Part shown: positions 32,112-41,477 of the stretch, piece after piece
Numbering within the stretch: the first letter of the stretch is position 1
How the letters are laid out: every line of letters starts with the position of its first letter
Source: Macrocystis pyrifera
Lineage: Eukaryota; Sar; Phaeophyceae; Laminariales; Laminariaceae
Direction of reading: 5' to 3'
NCBI GenBank assembly: GCA_031763025.1
Contig: JASSKH010000005.1
Location: 4,296,092 to 4,360,091, forward strand
DNA length: 64,000 nt
Position numbers and translations under genes: made by a program
The notes under the pieces: model-generated
The model's input: only the letters and a program-made list of their open reading frames with translations
Databases searched by the model: none
Told to the model about the DNA's origin: nothing

Positions 32112-33908
32112 GTGTCCGGTTTCAGCAGTTACTCCCCCCCCCCCCCCGTCGCAGCTCCAGCCTCGCCCTCGCCTGCGCTGCTTGAGCGTTTGACCTCAGA
32201 ACAGCGCGCTTCGTTCCTGCGCATCTGGGCACGCTTGCCGGCACATCTGGGGGAGGTGGCTTTTGATCTCCACGGCACAGGCTGGACCCCTGCGGTCATT
32301 GAACAGCTGGGGGACGTTCTCTGCGAATTTCCTGACGTTTTCTCAAAGTCCAAGTCGGAGTTTGGTTCCTGCTCGTTGATGCCTTTCGTGATCTCGGTCC
32401 CGGAAGGAAGCGCTCCTGTCACGTCCAGGCCGCACCGCATCAATCCCATCCTGGCCAAGGAAGTGGAGGCCACCTTAGATCAGTACCTAGCGGCTGGTCT
32501 GATCCAGCACTCGACTTCTCCGTACTCGAGCCCGCTGGTGGTCATCCCGAAGAAGTCTGGAGGTGTTCGGATCACCGTGAACTACAAAAAACTCAACCAG
32601 ATCAGCAAACTGAGCCAGCTGCCTATCCCTCGCGTGCACCAAGTCCTCGACTCCCTGGGGAAGGGACGGATGTTTTCCCTCTTCGATTTGGTCTCCTCGT
32701 TCCACCAGATTACCGCGCACAAGGACACCGTCCCTCTTACGGCGTTCTGCACTCCCACGGGCCTTTACGAGTGGCTCGTCATGCCCCAAGGCAGCAGTGC
32801 TTCGCCCGCCTGGTTCGTCAAAGTGATTAACGAAGTCATTAAAGGCCTGGCACAGGTGGTGGCCTACCTTGATGATGTGATCGTTTTCGAATCTGACCCG
32901 ACGGCCCACGTCAAGACAATACGAGCCCTCTTCGAACGCCTGCGCAAACACAACCTCAAGCTCTCCCCCTCGAAGGCTCGCCTCGGCGCCACGGACGCCA
33001 ATTTTCTGGGCCACTATATTTCGCCCGCGGGTATAAGCCCTAATGCGGACAAAGTTTCGGCCTTGCTGAAAATGCCCATGCCCAAGAACCTCAAGCAGGT
33101 CCGCGCCCTGATGGGCGGCGTAGGATACTATCGCAAATTCCTGCCCGACCTGTCTAAACGGATACGTCCTCTCACCGCCCTTCTCCGGAAGGGGGTCAAG
33201 TATGTCTTCACGCCGGCTATGGAAGTTATCGTCCGCCAGATCCTCGCCGAGCTCGCGGCCCCACCGACTTTGGTCTTCCCTGACTGGGATGCCGTAGTCG
33301 ACGGCTCCCGCCCCTTCCACGTGTACTGCGACGCCTGCATCGACCGTTTCGGTGCCGCGCTCGAACAAGAACAACCGCACGGCTCGGTACGGCCCATTGC
33401 TTATATCAGCCGCGCTACCCTCGATTCCGAAAGGCACCGTACACCGTTGGACCTGGAAGCTGGCAGCATTGTCTGGGCTATCAAACGACTCCGAGGTTAC
33501 CCGTGGGGCACGAAGTTTCGAATATTTTCGGATCACAAAGCACTTGAGAGTATCGCCAAAGTAGGGGACCACAACGCGCGAGTCCAGCGGTGGCTCGAGT
33601 TCCTCACCGCGTTCGACTACACCCTCGAGTACCGCAAGGGCAGCGCCAACGGAAATGCTGACTTTCTCTCCCGCTTGCCAGAGCCCGCCACAGAACACGA
33701 CCGCAGTGGGTCTAGCTGCCTCAACCCCGTCGAGGACGGTGGTATTCCTCATCCGGGCCTGCGGGTTTCGCACTCGCTCTTCGCCGACCCCTGGTGTCGG
33801 TTTAGGTGGGCTGGCGTCCCGCAGTGGAAGTGCCGTCTTGGGTGGGCTACCTCTCGCCTCTTCGGATTTTCGCGATTTTCGCACACACGGGCCACGTATG
33901 AGGATTGA
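32112..33908 (+). CDS. Reverse transcriptase and RNase H
   Basis: The 598-codon ORF holds an N-terminal linker (LLERLTSEQRASFLRIWARL), then RT from about residue 105: STSPYSSPLVVIPKK, FSLFDL with catalytic D192, LTAFCTPTGLYEW, and Y252-L253-D254-D255. The connection (NFLGHYISPAGISPNADK) and RNase H follow, with HVYCDACIDRFGAAL (D407) and FSDHKALESI, ending in the YRKGSANGNADFLSRLP signature around 33620-33680. The first codons overlap a run of 14 C at 32134-32147, across which the upstream coding (31990-32130) is in another frame, so the true domain start is upstream of the listed ATG. The last 70 codons after about 33740 read the wrong frame; the repeat region that follows continues in the frame opened at 33655. 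Confidence 0.93.
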   Translation: MSGFSSYSPPPPVAAPASPSPALLERLTSEQRASFLRIWARLPAHLGEVAFDLHGTGWTPAVIEQLGDVLCEFPDVFSKSKSEFGSCSLMPFVISVPEGSAPVTSRPHRINPILAKEVEATLDQYLAAGLIQHSTSPYSSPLVVIPKKSGGVRITVNYKKLNQISKLSQLPIPRVHQVLDSLGKGRMFSLFDLVSSFHQITAHKDTVPLTAFCTPTGLYEWLVMPQGSSASPAWFVKVINEVIKGLAQVVAYLDDVIVFESDPTAHVKTIRALFERLRKHNLKLSPSKARLGATDANFLGHYISPAGISPNADKVSALLKMPMPKNLKQVRALMGGVGYYRKFLPDLSKRIRPLTALLRKGVKYVFTPAMEVIVRQILAELAAPPTLVFPDWDAVVDGSRPFHVYCDACIDRFGAALEQEQPHGSVRPIAYISRATLDSERHRTPLDLEAGSIVWAIKRLRGYPWGTKFRIFSDHKALESIAKVGDHNARVQRWLEFLTAFDYTLEYRKGSANGNADFLSRLPEPATEHDRSGSSCLNPVEDGGIPHPGLRVSHSLFADPWCRFRWAGVPQWKCRLGWATSRLFGFSRFSHTRATYED

Positions 33909-34824
33909 CGACCTCTCTGCTCCTTCGGGGAGATTCGTCGCTCGTGTATCTGCCTCCGTCGCCACCGTCGACCGCCGTCCTGGCTTGGGGGATTTTTCAA
34001 CCCCCGCCAACGCCGCTTTCGCTTCGGTTTTTGTCGTACCCTCCGTGGGCGACCAGGGCTCTTCAGATGCCCCCGCTGCAGCGACGTTCGTCGCCCAGCG
34101 CGCTCCTCCCCCGACGAGCACTTTACAGGGAAAAGATTCCGTCGTGAGCACTGCTCTGGCCGTATCTTCCCTCTCAGGCCAGGGCTCTGCAAAAGCCCCC
34201 GCTGCAGCGATGATTGTCGCCCAGCGCGCTCCTCCCCCGACGAGCACTTTACAGGTCGAAGATTCCGTCGTGAGCACTGCTCCGGCCGCGTCTTCCCTCT
34301 CAGGCCAGGGCTCTGCAAAAGCCCCCGCTGCAGCGATGATTGTCGCCCAGCGCGCTCCTCCCCCGACGAGCACTTTACAGGTCGAAGATTCCGTCGTGAG
34401 CACTGCTCCGGCCGCGTCTTCCCTCTCAGGCCAGGGCTCTGCAAAAGCCCCCGCTGCAGCGATGATTGTCGCCCAGCGCGCTCCTCCCCCGACGAGCACT
34501 TTACGGGTCGAAGATTCCGTCGTGAGCACTGCTCCGGCCGCGTCTTCCCTTTCATGCCAGGGCTCTGCAGAAGCCCCCGCTGCAGCGACGATTGTCGCCC
34601 AGCGCGCTCCTCCCCCGACGAGCACTTTACAGGGAAAATATTCCGCCGTGATCACTGATCCGGCCGCGTCTACCCCATCGCCGCCTGGCAACCCGGCGCC
34701 TCCGAACGTTTTGCGGTCTTCAGGCCGCATCTCATCGCGGACGCGCCGACGAACAGCCGCCGCCGCTGGCGCCGTGCCGCCTGCTGTTGAGTATGGCTTC
34801 GAGCCCGGCGGGACCCCTAGATAA
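33655..34824 (+). CDS. Proline/alanine-rich linker between RNase H and integrase
   Basis: The coherent part begins about 33740 and is a low-complexity Ser/Ala/Pro-rich polypeptide. Its core is five units of 42 residues (34056-34680), each with APAAA, VAQRAPPPTSTL and SVVSTA segments; the middle three units are nearly identical. It ends in a basic SRTRRRTAAAAG stretch and a TAG at 34822-34824. Such an insertion between RNase H and integrase is not a standard Ty3/gypsy part. It may be a flexible tether or a substrate for the protease; there is no domain resemblance. Confidence 0.6.
   Translation: MLTFSPACQSPPQNTTAVGLAASTPSRTVVFLIRACGFRTRSSPTPGVGLGGLASRSGSAVLGGLPLASSDFRDFRTHGPRMRIDDLSAPSGRFVARVSASVATVDRRPGLGDFSTPANAAFASVFVVPSVGDQGSSDAPAAATFVAQRAPPPTSTLQGKDSVVSTALAVSSLSGQGSAKAPAAAMIVAQRAPPPTSTLQVEDSVVSTAPAASSLSGQGSAKAPAAAMIVAQRAPPPTSTLQVEDSVVSTAPAASSLSGQGSAKAPAAAMIVAQRAPPPTSTLRVEDSVVSTAPAASSLSCQGSAEAPAAATIVAQRAPPPTSTLQGKYSAVITDPAASTPSPPGNPAPPNVLRSSGRISSRTRRRTAAAAGAVPPAVEYGFEPGGTPR
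34056..34680 (+). repeat. 126-bp (42-codon) tandem repeat, five units
   Basis: Successive GCAAAAGCCCCCGCTGCAGC starts at about 34191, 34317 and 34443 give an exact 126-bp period. The first (from about 34056) and the last (to 34680) units are more diverged; the middle units differ by one or two bases. The near-identity points to recent expansion or replication slippage. Confidence 0.95.
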
Positions 34825-34887
34825 TCACCCCGGCGCGCTACCACCCCGCTGCGAGCCCCACGGCCACGACCGCCCGCACCCGGCGTT

Positions 34888-36603
34888 TTGGCCCCGACTC
34901 CTGCCGCCTCGTCCGTCCCGACGGTACCCATCCCGTCCGGCCGCGACCGCACCGAACCCGTGGGAACTCCTCTGTTACGACTTCCGCCGCCAACTGACAC
35001 ACCTCCCGTCACCTCGACCGACTTGGACGCACTCGGCGCAGCTGCCGAGTTTCAGTTTGGTGATTCCGCAGCGCGCTATTCGCACGCCGACTGGGCTCGG
35101 GAACAACAGACTGAGCCCGCGTGCAATGCCACCATGCGCTACATAGCCCTTGGCCAACCGGACGTTTTGCCAGACGACTTTTTATCAGGTTTCCCTTCCC
35201 ACCAGCGCCCTCCCCTCTCGGAAGTTCAAGAGCTGGCCACCAAAGGCCGCTTGCACGCCACTGACGCGGGCATCGTTCTACTTGTCCGACAGCCGTCTCC
35301 CCTTCCTGCGTTGGATACACCACGCCCGGTGGGCCGTACGGCCTGCTTACTGAACGACGAGCCTATTCGCATTTATGTTCGGCTACTCATGCGCCCCTGG
35401 GTCATGCAGGCTTGCCATTCTACGGCTTCCTGCCACCTAGGAACCGCGCGCACCCTACGTATGCTCGAACGTTTCTACTGGTGGTTCGGCTTGAGCATCT
35501 GCACCCGGTGGTGGCTACGCAACTGCTTAAAGTGCCAGGCACGGAAAACGTCGCGGCAGACGGTCCGGTGGCCCTCCATCACGTTGCCTTTGCCAGAAGG
35601 GCCCGGCATCGCCGTCAGCATCGACTATTTCGGCCCCCTCCCGGTGACGCCTCGAGGTAATACCTACATCTTGCTTTTCACTGATCGTTTCAGCCGCCGA
35701 GCTGACATGTACGCCGTCACAGCGGCAGAGTTCACCGCTGAGGGCACGGCTAACATTCTCATCAACCGGTATATCCCTCTTTGGGGGTGCCCGCGCAGCA
35801 TCCTCTCGGACAACGGCCTCCAGTTCTGCTCCAAGCTTTCGCACGCCGTATATCAGCTTCTCGGGGTTCAAAAAACTGCCACCAGCTCCTACCACCCAAA
35901 CGGCAACGGTGGGGTGGAACGTGTAAACCACACGATGGCCCAGATGTTGGAAATGGTCGTCAACGAGCTCCAAAACAAGTGGGATGAACAGCTCCCTCAC
36001 GTCGAATTTGGGTACAACAATTCCGTCAGTGCCGCCACGGGTCTGGCTCCCAACGAGGTACATATGGGTCGGCTCCTATGCCTCCCACTCACGATTTTCG
36101 AACGTGCAGGAGTCGCCGGCCACCAGAGCTTGGCCCGCGACCATCTTGCCTACTGCGACTTGGCGACGGACCGCCAGCAGCGCGCGTACGACATCGTTCG
36201 AGAACACCACGCCCTCACTGTCGCTCGCGTGAACCGCCGCGACTCCGCCCTCTCCGACGCTCTGCGTCCGGTCCCCAAATTTGACGTTGGTGGTTGGGTG
36301 TGGGTGTACAATACGGCGGCCACCATCCGCCAGGGCGCGAAACCAGACACGAACGCCAAGGTCCTCAAGGCCAAACTCTCCCTCAACTGGACGGACCCCT
36401 ACAAAGTTTTCGCAGTTGGCCCCTGCTCCTCTGCGGACACCCCGGATGGATCTCCTCTCGGAGCAAAGCTCTCCTGTATTTGGATCTTCCTTCCGATATG
36501 CCCGGCGCCGAGGCTCGCCGGCGCGTATCTGTTCAACGCTGCAAGACCTGTGCCAACCCCCGCGACCGTGACGACATGCCGAAGTATTTGCCGGCGGGGT
36601 TGA
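34888..36603 (+). pseudogene. Integrase
   Basis: The 571-codon ORF holds a zinc-binding domain with H-x5-H (ACHSTASCHLG) and C-x2-C (NCLKCQARK), then the catalytic core with D246 (SIDYFGPL), D308 (LSDNGLQF) and E344 (GGVERVNHT), giving the canonical D,D(35)E spacing. The fold then continues through the EQLPHVEFGYN strand and a GPY-like region (WTDPYKVFAVGP). After about 36465 a 2-bp insertion (CTCTCC) shifts the frame, and the true C-terminus continues in the frame of 36294-36800. The listed ATG follows a stop at 34822-34824 that cuts it off from the linker. The core itself is intact. Confidence 0.9.
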
Positions 36604-37280
36604 CGCAATACGTGCTCAACAATTTCTCCAAGAAATCTTCTCCGTACCACGTCACCGAGGACGACGTTTCGACCCCTCTTGAACGACTCGAAGTGGAAAA
36701 GATTACTGGACATCAATCGGTTCGAGGTCGAGGTGGCGTCATCGCGGTGATGTACGAGACGCACTGGAAGGGACTTTCCCGGCCATCTTGGGAACGGTAA
36801 ATGGACCTTCAGCTTTCTCGCCACGCAATTTTGCGCTACTGGGCCGGCACCCCGAACCAACACCGCCAAACCAACCGCCTGTATCGCCGAATGAGAATTG
36901 GCGCGGCACAACGGGAGCTTTCCCGGAGTAACGGCGAGCGGTTTCTAGCACCCGGTTATGGTTGCGTATCGCACGCCAATTGGCTCCGCCGATACAGCAA
37001 CACTGTACTTCCCAACGGGGCCCACGTTTGGTACAAGGGCGACGACGGTCTGTGGTGGCTCGGAACAATCAGCGCAACTACACCGACGGATGGAGTACAT
37101 TTGGTTCGATGTTTGGACGACCCGGGACCAATCAAGCTTCCACTTTCTCCGGCGCGCTACACGACTTCGACGAGAGCTGTACGAGGTTCTTGGTGTCTGC
37201 AAATTCACTTGGCTAGCGCGTTTATACGGGGGGTCCAGCGTAACGTAGATGAATCACGAGGTGCCGCCGTGGATAGCTGA
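36471..37280 (+). pseudogene. Integrase C-terminus: chromodomain followed by Tudor-like domain
   Basis: The frame runs from about 36471 to an in-frame TAA at 36798-36800 and continues in the same frame to 37280. Around 36670-36850 lies a chromodomain-like segment: PLERLEVEKITGH, then GGVIAVMYETHWKGLSRPSWER, and after the stop DLQLSRHAILRYWAG as the C-terminal helix. At about 37024-37160 a small barrel-like segment follows: GAHVWYKGDDGLWWLGTI, VHLVRCLDDPGPIKLPL and ARYTTS. Its pattern of W-x-G-x-I and a V-R-x-L-D-D strand resembles Tudor/Agenet-type histone readers. Chromodomain identity is well supported by position; the Tudor-like call is an inference from pattern. Confidence 0.7.
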
Positions 37281-37809
37281 ATTTCCCGTCTTGACTGCAC
37301 TCGTTATTTAGTTATTTTTGTCGTCTTCCTGGGTCTTGGGGGATGATTTTTTGTCTGCCCGATATGTTTCTGGTGTGTTTTCTTCTTTTTTTTTAACTGG
37401 GTTGGGGATGTGGTTTTGCGTATTCTGTCCTGCCCCCCCCCCCCCCCGCTCGGTGTTGGGACGCGCTTCAGAGTGGTAGACTGGGTATAGGTGGTTCTTG
37501 TCGTCCTCCGTGTTATTTTTATTTTTGTTCCCGTACGTACTTTTCGCTTTTCCGTGCATCTTCCTCGCCCCCCCCCCGTGCGGGCGGTATGGCGATGGCT
37601 TTCATCGACGATTTCTTCCTGCCCCTTAAGGCTAAGTCTTCCCTTTGTTTTTTTTTACGTACTTTCCCGGCTTCGTTGCCTCGCCGTTCAGAGGTGTGGG
37701 AGTGGGTTTTGAGGAGCCGCATCTTCGACTCATGTTCTAGTTCGTGGAATCGGGGTTTCCACGAATTTCCCATAATTCTGCATATACGGCTCATCAGAGT
37801 GGGCTAGTG
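37281..37809 (+). other. 3' untranslated part of the NADAR element
   Basis: T- and C-rich DNA with two C runs (37434-37447 and 37570-37578) lies between the last pol codon and the 3' LTR. The final 220 bp, ending CATCAGAGTGGGCTAG directly before the LTR, are conserved in the derivative at 41134-41350. No long polypurine tract is present; AGAGTGGGC is the best candidate. Confidence 0.7.
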
Positions 37810-38079
37810 TTAAGATAATGTCTTGTATGAGATTGAAAGCCCGGTAACTACCTGGGTTCAGTCACTGGGAACGTATTTGTAGTACTTGGAAGGCGTATCT
37901 TAGATGGAAAACCAGGGGTTTTCCAGAGGAACACGAGCTTGGTCTCAGTCTCCGCGTGCACGAAAGGAATAAAAAACTGCTCTTCTTCAGCAAACAACAC
38001 ATGTGAGTACAATGTTTACCGACTTAAAAGGCAGACCTGTCCAGGGACACAAAGTGTCCCGCAACCCTTGATCTTAACA
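37810..38079 (+). repeat. 3' LTR
   Basis: Begins TGTTAAGATAATG and ends ATCTTAACA. AATAAA lies at 37968-37973. Relative to the 5' LTR it lacks about 10 bp near the TTCTTC run and has two extra A in the AATAAAAAA stretch. The 4-bp ATGG after it (38080-38083) repeats the one before the 5' LTR. Confidence 0.95.
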
Positions 38080-38083
38080 ATGG

Positions 38084-39228
38084 GTAGTACGATGGCAACG
38101 CCACGTCATGCCACGAAAAAGTCATATAGTGTAGAACCCTGGATTAAACCCGGTGAATCGAAACTAAATCGAGTTTTGTTTGATTTTATATTCAAACGTT
38201 TTCGCCGGAAAACAATCAAAGGAACAAAAATGTACGATAAAACCGGGCCATCTTCGTACATATCATACCTGATACGAGCCAGAGATAACCTTGCTGCCTC
38301 GAAGAAACTACCTCGGCGTTTCGTCGTCTCGCTTTACGAGCGCAGTTCAGGGTCACCACGTTCGACGGCGGAGCTTTACCCCAAAAATGCGCGCACAGCA
38401 TATGTACGAGGTGTACACTTCTATGCCTTCGGTATTGATTTGTGTATATCAATTCGACAAACGAAAAAAACGAAAAAGGTCAGTAGTACAGTGCGCGAGG
38501 TGTTGTAAAAACTGTAGGATCAAAGTTGATAGATGTACGAGTACACAGGTGATTCCATGCAATCTTGGGCTAGACGACCGTATTGGCAGTTGCCTCTCTA
38601 CTTTTTGTGGACTCTTAGCCGCGCTTAATTCCAGTCTCATTGACCAGAACGTGCCGACGAAGAAGACCGTTGGTAGACTGACTCATGGTGCATGTATCAT
38701 CACTTCCTCATACGATTGACCTACAGTACACCTGGTAATTGGTACACGTATAAATCTTGGACGACTGCACGCGCGCGGTTGTTCACCAGAATTATGCGGC
38801 GATGATCCAGAAATGGTCTCAGTTTCTTGAAGTCAGACGTTTGAGAAGCGTACTTGAAACTACAGCCCCTTGTCTTCCCACCTAAAGTTCTACCGGGCAG
38901 TAATTAACCCACAGAAGTCTGGACCAGGACTCGATACTTCAAGCTTTACAAGGTGGTTAATGACGGGCTCACGGAATGATCAAGTGCGCTATAAGTCATT
39001 ATTAAGTCGAACCGACATATTTTTCTTATTTTGGGCGTCGCTTGAATGCACCCAGTTGTTGAATGATTGCGTACGTCATCAAGTCGGGGTGTACGAAGGC
39101 GGGGAGAATCAGTGTGGTCCTTTGGTTCTTCACACCTGGCTTACAGTTTATACTGTTTTTCACTCGCCTAGTGCGCAACTTCGATGATCCTAGATAATCT
39201 ATCTATCTACGTCGGCTCTTGCCCTCAC
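38084..39228. other. Intergenic; nothing recognised
   Basis: The first 35 bp continue the CCATGG-type block split by the LTR element. The ORF that begins inside the 3' LTR (37939-38508) runs through the insertion site and is accidental. No other support for a gene. Confidence 0.45.
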
Positions 39229-39450
39229 CTTCAGTTGTGCAGCGTGTGATCCTCATGTTCCCGTTGTTTTCGTGGCACGTACTATTGGAACTCTCGTCAT
39301 AGTCGTCTAAGTCGCCGCTAATGCAAGCTGCGCTCCGGTAGTAGGTCATTATCGCTACATTGTCGATACACTCCATCAAGCTTGACGAGAAGCCCGTCCC
39401 TAAGCCCGCAATATCCGTGCACGTGCCGAATGCCTGCAGCCCAGACCAAA
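39229..39450 (-). pseudogene. Orphan exon of the secreted cysteine-rich family
   Basis: On the minus strand a 222-bp segment lies between an acceptor (CAATGATAG, 39451 side) and a donor GTGAGGGC (39221-39228). It encodes GTCTDIAGLGTGFSSSLMEC, then IDNVAIMTYYRSAAC and SNSTC, ending RCTTE. It aligns over its full length with the exon at 62719-62937, and the acceptor and donor positions coincide exactly; both exons are bounded by phase-1 introns. I find no flanking exon on either side, so it may be a shuffled or abandoned copy, although the exon itself has no stop or frameshift. Confidence 0.6.
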
Positions 39451-39736
39451 CTATCATTGCAGTGCGCACCGAAAAGCAGAGGACGCAGGAGGGGTTGGCT
39501 TAGATCTGTTTTGGGTTTCTGCTGTGACTCTCCTACTGCATCCAGTTTGTACAGCAGTACTGCTGTGCCTCTGGTTTGCTGTACTGAATATTATTATTAT
39601 TAGTATTATGCTTGCCATCTGACAATGTGTAGTGTTGTTCCACAAAAGACTGAGGAACAGACACTGAAAAACCCTCCGGAACTGTACTTTTGTAAAACAA
39701 TGTTTGTACTCGTCCCCCGTCGCGATGCAGACTGGC

Positions 39737-39830
39737 TGTCGGGAGCACACTCGCTGACACGATGGGCCGAGCCAGAGTCGGTTCATAGACGAGCACTCCT
39801 TATTATGTAGAAGCCCGACAAGATATACAC
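39737..39830. repeat. Dispersed repeat shared with 51295-51390 (LTR-like end)
   Basis: TGTCGGGAGCACACTCGCTG ... GAGCACTCCT matches TGTCGGCAACACTCGCTGAT ... GGGCACTCCT at 51295-51390. Both start TGTCGG, as an LTR end would, and the second lies upstream of the copia gag. Confidence 0.65.
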
Positions 39831-40148
39831 GTACGAAGTATATATAGTTAGATATTTAGCCAAAATCAGGTACGAGTATACCTGGTCACTTTTGGGTCAG
39901 AATCAGTTACATATTAAAAACAAGTACAAATCACACGCCAGGAGCCCTCCTATTGTTGGCCAGACTGACATCATACCTAATTTTAGGCTCGAATTGGCCA
40001 GGGTACATACCTGACATTGTCCTGTGTAGCTTTCAACTGATTTCGGCTTATTTTTAACCGATCAAAGAGGCCAGCCGCTCACTGTTTTTCCTCTGCGTAT
40101 GCGTCTGCGGTCCGTCCGTTTCACAGTTCTTGTGTTTAAACTCTGTAC

Positions 40149-40222
40149 TCGTACGTACGTACGTACGTACGTACGCATACATAGGTACGCTCTGTACTTG
40201 TACGTACGTACTTATGCATACA
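40149..40222. repeat. ACGT tetranucleotide microsatellite
   Basis: Seven or so GTAC units in a row at 40149-40176, followed by a second shorter run near 40200-40212. The motif is self-complementary. Confidence 0.9.
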
Positions 40223-40856
40223 TACGTACGGTCATTTCTTTTTGTCTTCTTTGGGGGGTACGCCAAAGATGTCAGGAGACAGCAATTTTCACACCTTGAC
40301 AGGCAGCAACTTTACCTCGACATGCCTCGAGTGACATCAAACTACTAGGTTTTAGTGGGCAGCACTCGGTCCTACACCCTTGTCAGCGCACGTTTTGCCT
40401 TGCTCGATTTGTCTCCTGATATCTTTGGTGTACCATGTGAATCAGTGGTCATGAGATGTACTCTGTTGTTCTCTATTGCCTACACACAGTACCCTAAATA
40501 AAACCAAACAATTCATATTTTGAAGGCCAACCTCACGCAGTTTTTAATTCAAAAGGATTTCCGGGGACAAAACACCGCTCGTGGCGCGCGTTTATTACTT
40601 GATTTTAGTATGTACCTGATGTTTTGTCTTGAGGGCGTTGAAAAGGGATTTGGCCCAAAAGTGGTCAGGCATACCTGATTTTGGCCACAGCTTTATTTAT
40701 TCTAGTAATTGGTGGCAGTGAGGCGTGACCTCAGTAATACCTGCAGCAGTCATATCTGCGATGCATCTTACTGGACGAGCGCGGATTGTTCTGTATTGTG
40801 CTGAACAACACGGTCGGACATCTACGTAGGCGTATGTATCCGTGATCACGTTGTGA

Positions 40857-41133
40857 TGTTAGGATCAGCGTCGGGACACTTTGTATCCCTGGACAGGTTG
40901 CCTATTAAGTCAGTACTCGTTGGTACTCATGTGTGTTGTTTGCTTAGAGATAAAAGAAAAGTCGCTTCACTCCTTTCGTGCACGCGGAGACTGAGAGCCA
41001 AGCTCGTGCCTCGCCGGGAATATCCCTGCTTTTCCATCTACGATACGCCTCCCAAGTACTACAAATACGATCTCAATACTTGAATCCAGGTATATACCGG
41101 GATTTCAGCCTCATTCAAGGAAGTATCATAACA
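40857..41133 (-). repeat. 3' LTR of the deletion derivative
   Basis: On the + strand it starts TGTTAGGATC and ends ATCATAACA. It is the reverse complement of the LTR type seen at 24201-24478, including the GGGAATATCCCTGC...TTTTCCATCTA region. Confidence 0.9.
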
Positions 41134-41477
41134 CTAGCCCACTCTGATGAGCCATATATATATGCAGAGTTTTGGGAAGTTCATGGAAACCTCGACTCCA
41201 CGAATTGCAACATGAGTCGAAGGTGCGGCTCCTCAAAACCCACTCCCACACCTCTAAACGGCGAGGTAACGAAGCCGACAAGGTACGTCGAATAAAAACA
41301 ACGCAAGGAAGGCCTAGCCCTAAGGGGCTGGAATAAATCGTCAACGAAAGTCATCGTCATGCCACCCGCAACGGGGGGGAGGGCGAGGAAATTTCATGGA
41401 AAAGGGAGAAGTGAATACCAAAAACGAGAAGAAAAATAACACGGAATACTCCAAGAACCACCTAAACCCAGCCAACG

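Larger units (their letters stand above)
24201..38079 (+). mobile_element. Structurally complete Ty3/gypsy LTR retrotransposon carrying a NADAR domain
   Basis: The 13,879-bp element is bounded by 278- and 270-bp LTRs that begin TGTTAAGAT and end ATCTTAACA, inside a 4-bp target duplication ATGG (24197-24200 and 38080-38083). The order is LTR, primer binding site, gag-like region, nucleocapsid, NADAR plus protease, RT-RNase H, proline/alanine repeats, integrase, chromodomain, Tudor-like domain, LTR. RT before integrase and the chromodomain identify Ty3/gypsy. The LTRs differ by about six substitutions and two indels by eye. At least six frame breaks and one in-frame stop inactivate this copy. 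It is unusually long for the group because of the gag-side region and the extra domains. A related deletion derivative lies at 40857-42498. Confidence 0.94.
39451..40856. other. Intergenic with short repeats
   Basis: Contains a dispersed repeat (39737-39830), an ACGT microsatellite, and TACAGCAGTACTGCTGT palindromes near 39550. No supported gene. Confidence 0.45.

Noticed and set aside
34056..34680. Regular repeats that might suggest a CRISPR array
   Set aside because: The 126-bp units are contiguous and coding, with no unique spacers. The same applies to 21130-21605 and 25541-26110.
32487..35012. An 841-codon ORF on the minus strand
   Set aside because: It is antisense to RT-RNase H and the Pro/Ala linker. 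Its length comes from the GC-rich third positions of the + strand genes and its translation has no domain.
37939..38508. A 189-codon ORF starting in the 3' LTR
   Set aside because: It runs across the insertion junction into flanking DNA and has no motif.
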